From assembly GCF_036010505.1 (NCBI RefSeq), contig NZ_CP108569.1:62001-126000 (forward strand): 64,000 nucleotides of DNA. Reading direction: 5' to 3'. The position numbers were made by a program, and so were the translations under genes. Shown here piece after piece: positions 42,397-51,181 of this stretch. This DNA comes from Streptomyces sp. NBC_01197 (GTDB lineage: Bacteria > Actinomycetota > Actinomycetes > Streptomycetales > Streptomycetaceae). The number at the start of each line of letters is the position of its first letter. The first letter of the stretch is position 1. The notes beneath the pieces were generated by a model. The model had not been told where the DNA came from, ran no database searches, and saw only the letters and a program-made list of their open reading frames with translations.

Positions 42397-44334
42397 TTAC
42401 CCCGCTCCGGCGCATGCTTCCGCCTCAGCCAGGTAGCGCGCCACCGGGCCCAGGGTCAGCATTCCGCTGGCGGCGCCGGCGTGTTCGGCACGGGCATCGC
42501 GCAGGGCAGCCTCAGCGCGTGCGGCGATTCCGTGCTCGCCGAGGCGTACGGCGGCGCGGGCGGTCAGGCACCACAGCGCCTCCTGCATGTGGTCACGTGG
42601 TGGTTCGGGCACCGAGGCGAGGGCGGCACGGGCCTCCTCGACCCGGTCCTGGGCGAGCAGCACGAGAGGTCGCGCCCAGGGTCGGTACGGGCCCCAGTCG
42701 AGGCGCGGGTCGGTGGGCGCGGGCCGGTCGTGCAGCAGGCGCAGCCCCAGTAGGGCGAGCGGGAACAGGCCCCGGTGCAGCCCCGGCATTCCGGCCGTCT
42801 GGAGGGCGTCCTCGGCAGCACGGTAGTGGGCTGCGGCCGTGGCGGCGGTCGGTCCGCCGGGTTCGGCGCTGCGAGCGGCCGTGGCCCGGGCCCGGAACCA
42901 CCCGGTGAGGACGGAGACGAGGGGCGCCTCGGTGGTAGCGGCGAGCTGTTCGGCGGCCTTCGCGTGCGAGGTTGCGGCGTCGAGGTCGCCGAGGGCCGAG
43001 GCCGATTGCAGGCGGACGAGTCGGCCGAGTACGGCGAAGTTCGGCAGCTCGTGCCGGGTGGCCAGGCCGAGGATCTCGGCACCGATCCGGTCCCGTACCG
43101 CCGCGAGCCCGGGGCGAGTGAAGGACTGCAGGAACACCCCGTTGAGGGCGAAGGCCAGCAGGGCGGGATCGGCCAGGTCCCGTGCCAGCGCCTCGGCCTG
43201 CCGTGCCGCCTGCTGCGCGCGCTCCAGCTCGGTCCCGGACAGATCGGCGCTGCGGCTCTCGACAGCGATCGTGGCCAGGAGGCGGGCGAGCAGGTCGGCG
43301 GGGCCGTCGGGACCGAGCGCGGTGAGCGTGCGCTCGGCAGCCGCGACGACGGCGCGCGACTGCTCGGGGTCGTCGGCCCGGCTCCAGATGGCGGGCACGT
43401 CATAGGCGCCGATGATCCGGGCGGTCAGGGAGAGGTCTCCCGTGCGTTCCGCCGCCTGGACAGCGGCGAGGCGGTCGCGCCGCGAGTGAACGAGGGCGTC
43501 GCCACCGGCCAGTGCGAGGGTGCGGGCCAGATCCACGGTGGTGCGCGGGCCGAGCCGGACACCATGGCTGGTCCACGCGGTACGTGCGCCTTCGGGAGGC
43601 ACGGAGCCGTTGAGGATGTCCGTCTCCAGGCGTTGGAGGTCAGCACCAGGGTCGAGCCCGAGTTGATCAACGAGCATCGCGCGGGCTCGGCGGAGGGTGG
43701 CCAGCGCGTCGGCCTGGCGGCCCGCGCGGTATAGCGCGCGGGCAAGCAGCCCCCAGGCCGGCTCGCGCCACGGATGTTCGGTGACATGGGCACCCAGTTC
43801 GGCGACGAGATCGGCCCCTCCCCCGTAGTCAACGAGGTTGCGGGCGCGCAGTTCCACCCCCTCCAACCTCAGCTCCTCCAGTCGGATCCGCTCGCGCTGC
43901 GTCCATGCGGAGCCGGGCACATCGGCATAGGCGGGTCCACGCCAGTCCGCGAGTACCGTGGCGAGGTCGGTCACCGCGTCGGGGCTGCGCCGGGCGCGGG
44001 CCAGGGTGTCCTGGAACCGATGGACGTCCACTTCCTCCCGCGGCAGGCGCAGCGCATAGCCGGGACCTTCGGTGACGAGTACGCGCGGTGGATTGCGGGG
44101 CAGCCTGTCGGGTTCGAGGGCGCGGCGCAGCGCGGCGACGAACGTGCGCAAAGCGCCCACGGCGCGGGCCGGCGGATCGGCCCACAGGTCGTCGACAAGG
44201 GTGTCGGTGGTAACCATCCGTCCCTCGGCGGCGACGAGCCGGGCGAGTACCTCACGATGGCGGGGCCCGCCCAGGTCAACCGGACTGCCGTCGTCGCGGA
44301 AGGCCCGCACGGCACCGAGCACGTCGATTCGCAT
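42397..44334 (-). CDS. SARP/AfsR-type transcriptional regulator (BTAD domain)
   Basis: 645 residues. N-terminal OmpR-like winged helix: MRIDVLGAVRAFRDDGSPVDLGGPRHREVLARLVAAEGRMVTTDTLVDDLW and VLVTEGPGYALRLP. A bacterial transcriptional activator (TPR) domain follows (VELRARNLVDYG, EHPWREPAWGLLARALYRAGRQADALATLRRARAMLVDQLGLDPGADLQRLE). The remaining about 390 residues form TPR-like helices without an NB-ARC P-loop. It probably activates neighbouring or distant genes, and is divergent from the hydrolase at 44446. Confidence 0.9.
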   Translation of the reverse strand: MRIDVLGAVRAFRDDGSPVDLGGPRHREVLARLVAAEGRMVTTDTLVDDLWADPPARAVGALRTFVAALRRALEPDRLPRNPPRVLVTEGPGYALRLPREEVDVHRFQDTLARARRSPDAVTDLATVLADWRGPAYADVPGSAWTQRERIRLEELRLEGVELRARNLVDYGGGADLVAELGAHVTEHPWREPAWGLLARALYRAGRQADALATLRRARAMLVDQLGLDPGADLQRLETDILNGSVPPEGARTAWTSHGVRLGPRTTVDLARTLALAGGDALVHSRRDRLAAVQAAERTGDLSLTARIIGAYDVPAIWSRADDPEQSRAVVAAAERTLTALGPDGPADLLARLLATIAVESRSADLSGTELERAQQAARQAEALARDLADPALLAFALNGVFLQSFTRPGLAAVRDRIGAEILGLATRHELPNFAVLGRLVRLQSASALGDLDAATSHAKAAEQLAATTEAPLVSVLTGWFRARATAARSAEPGGPTAATAAAHYRAAEDALQTAGMPGLHRGLFPLALLGLRLLHDRPAPTDPRLDWGPYRPWARPLVLLAQDRVEEARAALASVPEPPRDHMQEALWCLTARAAVRLGEHGIAARAEAALRDARAEHAGAASGMLTLGPVARYLAEAEACAGAG

Positions 44335-44445
44335 GCCCCCATCCTCTGTGCCAGGGGTCGGCTGCGGCCAACCGTACTGATCGGCTGCTGATCGCCGTCG
44401 CCCAGGCTGATCCAGTCAGTCCCCCAACCGAAAAGATGGCCATTC

Positions 44446-45324
44446 ATGACGCTCACCATTCCCGGCTTCGATCACATCCGCCTGCCCGGTGCGGACGGTG
44501 TGGAGCTGGCTGCCGCTGTCGGCGGCAGCGGCATCCCGGTCGTGCTGTTGCACGGTTTCCCCCAGACCCACCTGATGTGGCGACACGTCGCCGAACGGCT
44601 CGCCGACGGGTACACGGTGATCTGTCCTGACCTGCGGGGCTACGGCGCCAGCGACAAGCCGGCGGCTATTGACTCCGCCGTGTACGCCAAGCGCACCATG
44701 GCCACCGACGTCGTCACCCTGGCGGCGGCCCTCGGCCACGAGCGCTTCGCCCTCGTCGGCCACGACCGGGGCGCCCTGGTCGCCTTCCGGGCGGGGCTGG
44801 ACCACCCCGAGACCATCACGCACCTAGGCATCCTCGACATCGTGCCGACGCTCGACATGTGGAACGTCCTGCACGGCACCTCGGCGGCGGTCGGCTACCA
44901 CCTCTTCCTCATGGCGCAGCCGCCAGGCCTGCCGGAGGCGATGATCGCCAACAGCGCGGACACGTTCTTTGGCTCGTTCCTCGACGCCTGGGCCAACGAC
45001 CCGACCGCCATACCGGAAGATGTCCGTGCCGAGTATCTGCGGGCGAGCGCCGAGGCGGTGACGTCGATCGTCGCGGACTACCGGGCCTCGGCGGGCATCG
45101 ACGTCACGCACGACCAAGCGGACCTGGACGCCGGGTCACAGCTGGCCATGCCCGTGACGGTCATCCAGCAGGACTGGGGCACGCAGCTGGGCTACGACGC
45201 TGCCGCGGTATGGAAGGCGTGGGCGCCGAACCTGGACCACCGGCTGACCCGAGCGGGGCACTTCATGGCCGAGGAGGCACCCGAAGAGATCACGGCTGCG
45301 ATCCAGGACCTGCTGGCCCGCTGA
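44446..45324 (+). CDS. Alpha/beta hydrolase of the haloacetate dehalogenase / epoxide hydrolase type
   Basis: 292 residues. VVLLHGFPQTHLMWRHV (oxyanion HGFP), VICPDLRGYGAS, FALVGHDRGALVAFR with Asp nucleophile at about residue 107, the cap region LDIVPTLDMWNV, and the final His in RAGHFMAEEAPEEI. An Asp nucleophile points to a dehalogenase or epoxide hydrolase rather than an esterase, and GHDRGA plus the LDIVPT pattern resembles fluoroacetate dehalogenases. It is divergent from the SARP gene (111-base gap), so it may be a target. A perfect 11-bp hairpin follows. Confidence 0.85.
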   Translation: MTLTIPGFDHIRLPGADGVELAAAVGGSGIPVVLLHGFPQTHLMWRHVAERLADGYTVICPDLRGYGASDKPAAIDSAVYAKRTMATDVVTLAAALGHERFALVGHDRGALVAFRAGLDHPETITHLGILDIVPTLDMWNVLHGTSAAVGYHLFLMAQPPGLPEAMIANSADTFFGSFLDAWANDPTAIPEDVRAEYLRASAEAVTSIVADYRASAGIDVTHDQADLDAGSQLAMPVTVIQQDWGTQLGYDAAAVWKAWAPNLDHRLTRAGHFMAEEAPEEITAAIQDLLAR

Positions 45325-45339
45325 GCCTCCTGTCCCCGA

Positions 45340-45370
45340 CTCGCCGACCGGGCCACGGACGGTCGGCGAG
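45340..45370 (+). terminator. Hairpin terminator after the hydrolase
   Basis: CTCGCCGACCG pairs with CGGTCGGCGAG (11-bp perfect stem, 9-base loop), 15 bases after the stop. Confidence 0.75.
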
Positions 45371-45429
45371 CCCTGGGTTTTCAGCGATGGACCAGCCCCG
45401 GGCGCTGCGGTAGGCCAGGAACAGCTCCA

Positions 45430-45627
45430 GCCCCAGGTGTCGACGCACCCCTGGCCGAACACATTGAGCACACCGTAGAGCTGCTGCTGGAACGCTCCCG
45501 CGTCCTGGCCGAGCAGGTGGCTGAAGGTCGCCTGGCCGTGGCGGGGCTGTCCTACCGCCTGGCCGACGGCACTGCCCGCGTGGTCACCACCCGCGGTCTG
45601 AGCAGGGCAGCTGCCCCCGCACGGTAA
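45430..45627 (+). pseudogene. C-terminal fragment of a beta-carbonic anhydrase
   Basis: APGVDAPLAEHIEHTVELLLERSRVLAEQVAEGRLAVAGLSYRLADGTARVV, then a tail and TAA. The end of the beta-CA fold (a helix then GLSYRLADG) is recognisable, but zinc-binding Cys, His and Asp residues are absent. The 5' end is missing at about 45430. Confidence 0.6.
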
Positions 45628-45666
45628 TGAGAGCCGGGGCCCTGCGGCGTGGCGGGACCGGGATAC

Positions 45667-45711
45667 ACACCGGGTTCGTGCCCGCCCTGTGGGTGGGCAC
45701 GAACCCGGTGT
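45667..45711 (+). terminator. 17-bp perfect hairpin
   Basis: ACACCGGGTTCGTGCCC pairs exactly with GGGCACGAACCCGGTGT around an 11-base loop, 39 bases after the carbonic anhydrase fragment's stop. It is the strongest hairpin in the window and probably the original terminator of that gene. Confidence 0.7.
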
Positions 45712-45874
45712 CGGGTCAGCTGCACGACCCGTACGTCTCGCCGTTGAGGTGGGCACCCCCCAGTCCGGCTCCTCCTCCTCCAGCAGCGGCTCGCCGATCA
45801 CGGGGCTGACGGTCTGCTGGACGCGACCACGCTCATCAGCCGGCTCCTGTGGGCGCTGAGCGAAACCGGTGGGG

Positions 45875-46147
45875 TCAGTCGACGCGCACCGGTGTGTCCA
45901 GGATGCGGACGGGCCCGGTCCGGCGGATTGGGCCGGTGAGGCGGAGAGCGCCAGTGAGGCGGGTGTCGGTACTGGATGCGCCGAGCATGACAGCGATGTC
46001 GCCGGGTTCGACGATGCGATGCAGGTCGGGCCCGGTGTAGCCGAGACGGTCGGCGTGCAGGCGGAACGTGACCCTGCGCTGCTCTCCGGGCGCCAGCCGG
46101 ACACGGGTGTATCCGGTCAACTGGATAACGGGACGCGGGAGTTGCGC
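45875..46147 (-). pseudogene. C-terminal (FnIII-like) fragment of a GH3 beta-glucosidase
   Basis: The minus strand reads PVIQLTGYTRVRLAPGEQRRVTFRLHADRLGYTGPDLHRIVEPGDIAVMLGASS, then GALRLTGPIR and a terminal stretch ending TPVRVD. This matches the C-terminal fibronectin-type domain of GH3 enzymes. The catalytic part was removed when the IS5 copy at 46148 inserted or the DNA recombined there. Confidence 0.65.
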
Positions 46148-46188
46148 TAAGAGGTCATCTCATTTGGCACGGTCGGTTGGCTGTCGTC

Positions 46189-46539
46189 ATGGTGGGGATC
46201 GTTGAGCGGCTGGTGCCGGATGAGTTGTGGGAGTTGTTTCAGAGGGTGGTGCCGGAGGCGCCCTTTCGGCCTCAGGGCGGTGGGCGGCGTCGGCACGGTG
46301 ATCGTGAGGTGCTGGCCGCGATCGTGTTCGTGGCGACGTCAGGCTGCACCTGGCAGCAGGTGCCCGCAGCTTCATTCGGGCCGTCAGGAGCCACGGCCCA
46401 CCGGCGCTTCTCCGAGTGGACGAAGGCCAGGGTGTGGGCCAAACTCCACCGAGTGGTGCTCGACGAGCTCGGCTCCCGGGGCGAGTTGGACTGGTCGCGG
46501 TGCGCGATCGATTCCGTGAACATGCGGGCCCTGAAAAGG
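46189..46539 (+). pseudogene. IS5 OrfA, complete up to the IS110 insertion
   Basis: ATG 46189 gives the same OrfA as copy b (MVGIVERLVPDELWELFQRVVPEAP to CAIDSVNMRALKR). It ends at the AAAAGG boundary, so the -1 shift into OrfB is impossible. Confidence 0.8.
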
Positions 46540-46556
46540 TGCCTCTATGGTTTTCG

Positions 46557-47759
46557 TCAAGCCGATGCTGGTGTGGGTGGTTGGTAGAAGGTGCCGTCGC
46601 GGAGCATGGCGAACAGGACGTCGATGCGGCGTCGGGCGAGCGCGATCAGAGCGGCAACGTGGTGTTTCCCCTCGCGGCGTTTGCGGTCGTAGTAGGCGCG
46701 TGACTCGGGCTGGGAGAGCGAGGCGAACGCAGCCAGGTAGAACGCCCTCTTGAGCTGTTTGTTGCCTCGCCGGGAGGGATGTTCACCGCGGATGGAGGAG
46801 CCGGAGTTGCGGGTCACCGGCGCGAGGCCGGCGTACGCAGCGAGATGGCCGGCGGTGGCGAAGCCACTGCCGTCACCGACATCGATGAGGATGCGGGCAG
46901 CGGTCCTGATCCCGATGCCGGGCATCGAGATCAGGACATGGGAAAGAGGGTGGGCCTCCAGGAGTTCTTTGATCCGGGTCGCGAGGAGTTTTCGCTGGTC
47001 AAGGACGGACTGGAGTGAGTCGGCGAGGCTGGGGACGATCAGCGCAGCTGCTTCAGTGCCCGGAACGACGACGGTCTGTTCGTCGAGTGCGGTGAAGATG
47101 TCCTCGATCAGACGCTCGGCCATTCGCGGCGCCTTGGGACGTATGAGGGCCACGAGGCGACGGCGTCCGGCTTTGCGGATCTGGGCCGGGGAGCCGAACT
47201 GGCCCAGCAGTTTGAGCACGGCCGGATGCTGGATCCGCGGTCCCAAGACTCGTTCCAGGGACGGGTGGATCTGCGTGAGGAGACCACGGAGCCGGTTGGC
47301 GATCCGGGTGGACTCGCCCGCGAGATCGTCGTCGAACCCGGCGATCATCGCGAGCTCGGCAACGGCCTCATCCGCGAGATCGATGGTCCTGAGGGTGTGG
47401 GGCATCGCTCTGGCCGCGTCCGCGATGATGAACGCGTCACGGGCGTCCGTTTTCGCCTCACCAGGGTAAAGGGCGGCGATCCGCCGCATCGTGAGTCCGG
47501 GCAGGTAGGCGACCTGACAGCCCGCGTCCCGGGCGACCGCCAGCGGCAGGGCCCCGATGGAAGCAGGCTGGTCGACGACCACCAGTACCGTTCCGTGCTT
47601 GGCCTGAAGCTTGTCGAACAGCTCCCGCAGCTTTGGTTCGCTGTTGGGCAGCGGCTTGTCGAAAACCTTCTTCCCCGCCTGGTTCACGGCAGCGGCATGG
47701 TGATCGCCCTTGCCGACGTCCAGGCCCAGATAGATGTCGATGCCCGTCTCGTCCGACAT
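46557..47759 (-). CDS. IS110 family transposase (DEDD recombinase)
   Basis: 400 residues. The N-terminal RuvC-like domain has YLGLDVGKGDHHAAAV (first Asp), VLVVVDQPASIGALPLAVARDAGCQVAYLPG and AKTDARDAFIIADAARAM (TDARDA motif). The C-terminal Tnp domain has SMPGIGIRTAARILIDVGDGSGFATAGHLAAYAGLAPV with the Ser-containing SGSSIRGEHPSRRGNKQLKRAFYLAAFASL segment. It appears intact. Like other IS110 enzymes it should use an RNA guide made from the element's non-coding end. Confidence 0.9.
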   Translation of the reverse strand: MSDETGIDIYLGLDVGKGDHHAAAVNQAGKKVFDKPLPNSEPKLRELFDKLQAKHGTVLVVVDQPASIGALPLAVARDAGCQVAYLPGLTMRRIAALYPGEAKTDARDAFIIADAARAMPHTLRTIDLADEAVAELAMIAGFDDDLAGESTRIANRLRGLLTQIHPSLERVLGPRIQHPAVLKLLGQFGSPAQIRKAGRRRLVALIRPKAPRMAERLIEDIFTALDEQTVVVPGTEAAALIVPSLADSLQSVLDQRKLLATRIKELLEAHPLSHVLISMPGIGIRTAARILIDVGDGSGFATAGHLAAYAGLAPVTRNSGSSIRGEHPSRRGNKQLKRAFYLAAFASLSQPESRAYYDRKRREGKHHVAALIALARRRIDVLFAMLRDGTFYQPPTPASA

Positions 47760-47987
47760 GCCTTCGCTCCCGCGCTCGTATTCCTCCCGGCCTCACCTGC
47801 GGCATCAGCGTGCCGGCATCCACGTTACGAAGAGACTGCCCAAGGGGCGCTCGTGCCTCTAATCAGCGGTCTGCCAATGCCTCCGACACCGGCGACACCA
47901 CCTTTTCGATCATCATCGACTGGGGGACCGAGTCATACCGGGGCCGGAGGCCGGGAGCCCTGATTCAGGGCCACGAAGACGATAACG
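47760..47987 (-). ncRNA. Candidate bridge RNA region of the IS110
   Basis: 228 non-coding bases upstream of the IS110 transposase, between its ATG and the element end. In IS110-group elements such as IS621, this end encodes a bridge RNA that pairs with target and donor DNA. I did not work out loops, so only position and family support it. Confidence 0.35.
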
Positions 47988-48445
47988 GGGACCTGACAGG
48001 TCCGAATCCTGTCGACCGGGGCAAGTACGGGTCAAAGATCCATTTGATCACCGAGCGAACCGGTCTGCCCCTCTCCGTGGGAATCTCAGGGGCCAACCTG
48101 CACGACAGTCAGGCCCTGGTCCCACTCGTGCAAGGAATACCGCCGATCCGCTCCCGCCGCGGACCGCGACGCCGCAAACCCAACAAGCTCCACGCCGACA
48201 AGGGATACGACTACTCCCACCTGCGGCGAAGGTTACGCGAGCGCGGCATTCAGCAACGCATCGCACGCAAGGGAATCGAGTCATCACAGCGACTGGGACG
48301 CCACAGATGGACCGTCGAACGCACCATGTCCTGGCTCGCCGGCTGCCGCCGCCTCCACTGACGCTACGAACGCAAAGCCGACCACTTCCTCGCCTTCGCA
48401 AGCATCGCCTGCACCCTCATCTGCTACCGCAGACTCACCAAATGA
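47988..48445 (+). pseudogene. IS5 OrfB of copy d, with an internal stop
   Basis: After the IS110, the OrfB frame gives GDLTGPNPVDRGKYGSKIHLITERTGLP, LHADKGYDYSHLRRRLRERGI, RHRWTVERTMSWLAGCRRLH, then TGA 48359 instead of Arg (CGC-type codon), then RYERKADHFLAFASIACTLICYRRLTK to TGA 48445. It is broken both by the insertion and by the stop. Confidence 0.8.
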
Positions 48446-48688
48446 GATGACTTCTAAGAGTGCGCGATCGCCGGGCGGGCACGGTCCCGCACCCGCCCGT
48501 GCCAGACGAAGTACGCCGACGAGCTGGACCGCTGAAACGCATCCTGCGCGCCGGAAGGCGTCGATCCGTTCAGGAGACCGACGCGCTGTGCTCAGGCTCC
48601 GTGGCGTGCTCCGCCGCCTCCGTGGGTGGGATGGGCTCCCCGCCACCGTGTTCCGGCTGCGGGTCGAAGGGGCACCGCGGCGGCGGTC

Positions 48689-49132
48689 TCATTGTGAGCT
48701 CGGCGAGGGGGGCCGCGTCCACGGCGCCTCCAACGTCGCCCGCAGGACGTCGACCGCCTCACGGCCGATGCGCTCGGCGAGCTGCTCCTCCAGCCGTTCA
48801 AGGATGATGCCAGCCTGCCGGTGCGCGCGTTCTCCTTCCTGGGTGCGACGAACCAACCGCTGCCGGGCAGACGCGGGGTGCGGGACCTGTTCGAGCAGTC
48901 CGGCGGCGACCAGGCCGTGCACGGCCTGGTGCGCGGTCTGTCGGGTGACGCTCATGCGCCGGGCCAGCTCGGACACCGTAATGCCCTGGTCGTCCAGCAC
49001 GGCGAAGAGTTGGGCCTGCGTCGCCGACACCGGCGTAGCTCCGGCTGCTTCCATGGCAGCCGACAACCCTTCCTCGAACCAGCGCCGGGCCTCGCTGAGA
49101 AGTTGGGGGAGATTGCGGCGGGTCGACTGCAT
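48689..49132 (-). CDS. MarR family transcriptional regulator
   Basis: 147 residues from ATG 49132 (GAGGA 4 bases upstream). The winged helix is FAVLDDQGITVSELARRMSVTRQTAHQAVHGLVAAGLLEQVPHPASARQRLVRRTQEG. It is divergent from the cupin-esterase pair, and a perfect palindrome lies in the intervening 106 bases. It probably represses that operon and itself. Confidence 0.9.
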   Translation of the reverse strand: MQSTRRNLPQLLSEARRWFEEGLSAAMEAAGATPVSATQAQLFAVLDDQGITVSELARRMSVTRQTAHQAVHGLVAAGLLEQVPHPASARQRLVRRTQEGERAHRQAGIILERLEEQLAERIGREAVDVLRATLEAPWTRPPSPSSQ

Positions 49133-49189
49133 CTGTTCCTCACGACGAGGCCGGGCTCCTGCCCAGCGTTTGATTTCGACAGCCTTCGC

Positions 49190-49208
49190 ATGTCAGGCTA
49201 CCTGACAT
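49190..49208. promoter_or_regulatory. MarR operator
   Basis: ATGTCAGGCTACCTGACAT is a perfect inverted repeat with 8-bp arms around CTA. It sits between the divergent marR and cupin genes. Confidence 0.7.
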
Positions 49209-49238
49209 AAGGCCCAGTGGTCGAACCGAGGAGACGGC

Positions 49239-49796
49239 GTGACCATCGAATACGCCACCCGCTACCGACAGGCATCGCACATTCCCCCGGAGCCCGGCAA
49301 GCCGTACTTCATCGAGAAAGGCGAGGGGGACCGCGCCCACCTGTTCGGCGACCTGATAACCATCTACGCGGGCGGTGAGCAGACCGAGAACACGTTCAAC
49401 TTCTTCACGGTCGAAGGCCCGAAGGGCGACATCATCCCAGCCCACCTGCACACCGACACGCACGAGGTCTTCTACATCACCCAGGGCGCCGTTCGGCTGT
49501 TCGTCGAGGACACCGACGGCAATCAGGAAGAGAAGTTGCTCACCCCCGGCGACTTCGGCTTCGTACCCAAGAACTGCCGGCACGCCTACCGCATGGAGCG
49601 CCACCACAGCCAGGTCGTCGGCGTCGCCGCCGGCCCGGGGGGCACCTTCGAGCGGTTCTTCGAAAACCTGGGCGCGCCCACAGAACAACATGGCCTGCCA
49701 CACCAACCCGTCATCCCGGCCCCCCACAAGTTCGCCAGCGTCCCCGAGCAGCACGACGTGCGCTTTCTGCCGGACCACCAGTGGCGGACCCGATGA
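49239..49796 (+). CDS. Quercetinase-like cupin dioxygenase
   Basis: 185 residues from GTG 49239. Two cupin motifs: IIPAHLHTDTHEVFYITQGAVRLFVED, supplying His, His and Glu ligands, and GDFGFVPKNCRHAYRM, supplying the last His. The pattern and N-terminus (PYFIEKGEGDRAHLFGDLITIYAGGEQTENTFNFF) match the quercetin 2,3-dioxygenase group. It probably binds Fe, Mn or Ni and cleaves a flavonol or related enol. It overlaps the esterase gene by 4 bases (ATGA), so both are one operon under MarR control. Confidence 0.85.
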   Translation: MTIEYATRYRQASHIPPEPGKPYFIEKGEGDRAHLFGDLITIYAGGEQTENTFNFFTVEGPKGDIIPAHLHTDTHEVFYITQGAVRLFVEDTDGNQEEKLLTPGDFGFVPKNCRHAYRMERHHSQVVGVAAGPGGTFERFFENLGAPTEQHGLPHQPVIPAPHKFASVPEQHDVRFLPDHQWRTR

Positions 49797-50677
49797 CGGC
49801 AATCGGCTCGCTGGGGGAACTGATCGCCGCACCCCATCCCGACCAGGCTCCGCTGCCACCCGCCGCCCCGAGTGGGCCCGGCGTACACGAACTGCGTGGC
49901 GTGCCCTACGCCGAAGTCGAGAGCAGCCGCCCCCTGGAACTCGATCTCTGGTTGCCCGAAGCCCCCCAGACAGGGCCTCTTCCACTGGTGCTGTTCGTAC
50001 ACGGCGGAGCGTGGCGACGAGGCCGGCGCGACGACATGGGGATGCGTACGCGCCAATGGTCTCCCCGGCCCTTCGCACGCATCGCCGGAGCGGGCTTCGC
50101 CGTCGCCTGCGCCGACTACCGACTCAGCGGCGAGGCCACTTTCCCCGCCCCACTCGATGATCTGCGCACCGCCCTGCGCTGGCTCACCCTGCGCTCCGCC
50201 GAACTCGGCATCGATACCAGCAGAACGATCGTGTGGGGCGAGTCCGCCGGCGGACATCTCGCCTCTCTCCTCGCCCTGACCCACGCCGACCCGCCGCTGG
50301 TCGGTGCCGTGATCTGGTACGGCCCGAGCGACCTCACCACCGTACGGGGCTGCTTCACTCCCGAGGACGCCGCCTCCCCCGAGGCACTCATGCTCGGCAC
50401 GGCCCCGGCCGCCGCCCCGGAGCGTGCCCGTGCGGCCAGCCCGCTCACCCACGTCCACGCCGACGCGCCACCGTTCCTTCTCGTCCACGGAGACGAGGAC
50501 ACCATGGTGGACTGCTCACACAGCCAATCCCTCGCCTCGGCACTGCGGAAAGCAGGATCGCCGGTCGAACTGTGGACGGTACAGCGGGCCAACCATGGCT
50601 GGCATGGGCTGCCCGATGACCAGGTGGATGGGATCTTCACCCACTCCCTGGCGTTCGCCCATCGCCTCGTGGCCTGA
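49793..50677 (+). CDS. Alpha/beta hydrolase (carboxylesterase, HSL/BD-FAE-like)
   Basis: 294 residues from ATG 49793, overlapping the cupin stop. PLVLFVHGGAWRRG (oxyanion HGGAW), TIVWGESAGGHLASLLAL (Ser nucleophile in GESAGG), PFLLVHGDEDTMVDCSHS (Asp) and RANHGWHG (His) give a full triad. It probably hydrolyses esters of aromatic or flavonoid substrates before or after the cupin dioxygenase, which is an inference from the operon. Confidence 0.9.
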   Translation: MTAIGSLGELIAAPHPDQAPLPPAAPSGPGVHELRGVPYAEVESSRPLELDLWLPEAPQTGPLPLVLFVHGGAWRRGRRDDMGMRTRQWSPRPFARIAGAGFAVACADYRLSGEATFPAPLDDLRTALRWLTLRSAELGIDTSRTIVWGESAGGHLASLLALTHADPPLVGAVIWYGPSDLTTVRGCFTPEDAASPEALMLGTAPAAAPERARAASPLTHVHADAPPFLLVHGDEDTMVDCSHSQSLASALRKAGSPVELWTVQRANHGWHGLPDDQVDGIFTHSLAFAHRLVA

Positions 50678-50788
50678 GGGCGCCTGTCATTCCGGGTGCC
50701 CGTACCCGGGCCTGCGGCTTCAGCAGATCGGTGACCTGCCCGTGCGAACCGGCGCCTGCCCGAGCCGGCCGTGACGATCCTGATCGGC

Positions 50789-51181
50789 TCAGGCCGCCGA
50801 CGGGTCCTGGGGGATCAGGTGCACTTCGATCGGTTCATTACCGGGCTTCCGGCCCGGGCCCGGGCAAGCCGAGGCCCGTGCGGCAATCTCCACGGCCCGG
50901 TCCTCGCTCTTGACATCGACCACCCAGTACCCGGCCAGGATGTGTCCCTCCTGGGCGGGCCCGTCAGTCACCTGCGGCCGTCCGTCGCTCCCGGCGCGCA
51001 CCGTCTTGACCAGGGACGGGCCGCCAAGGCCCTGACCCTCCACCCATTCCCCAGCGGAAGTCAGGTCCTCGTTGAGGGCGTTCATGTGGGCGAACATGGC
51101 CTCCATGTCGTCCTTGGAGAACGACGACATGATGGCGTCCCACTGCGCCGCAGGCACGTTCATCTGGATCATGTACTTCAT
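50789..51181 (-). CDS. YCII/DGPF-domain protein
   Basis: 130 residues from ATG 51181 (AAGGGTGAG upstream). MKYMIQMNVPAAQWDAIMSS, then LTSAGEWVEGQGL, DGPAQEGHILAGYWVVDVKSEDRAVEIAARA and PGNEPIEVHLIP are the YCII family pattern (DGP plus the glycine-rich turn). Such proteins are often partnered with ECF sigma factors, but none is adjacent. The function is unknown. It is convergent with the esterase. Confidence 0.8.
   Translation of the reverse strand: MKYMIQMNVPAAQWDAIMSSFSKDDMEAMFAHMNALNEDLTSAGEWVEGQGLGGPSLVKTVRAGSDGRPQVTDGPAQEGHILAGYWVVDVKSEDRAVEIAARASACPGPGRKPGNEPIEVHLIPQDPSAA

Larger units (their letters stand above)
46540..47987. mobile_element. IS110-family element nested in IS5 copy d
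   Basis: About 1.45 kb. The boundaries come from comparison with uninterrupted IS5 copy b: flank CTGAAAAGG on the left and GGGACCTGAC on the right. No terminal inverted repeats or long target duplication are seen, as expected for IS110. The exact core dinucleotide is ambiguous because of the G run at the target. Confidence 0.75.
46148..48458. mobile_element. IS5-family element (copy d) interrupted by an IS110
   Basis: The left end CTAAGAGGTCATCTCATTTGG (46147) and the right end CCAAATGAGATGACTTCTAAG (to about 48458) are the same inverted repeats as copy b. The element is split at AAAAGG (46534-46539), the slip site of its transposase, by about 1.45 kb of IS110 sequence. It resumes at GGGACCTG (47988). 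Confidence 0.85.
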
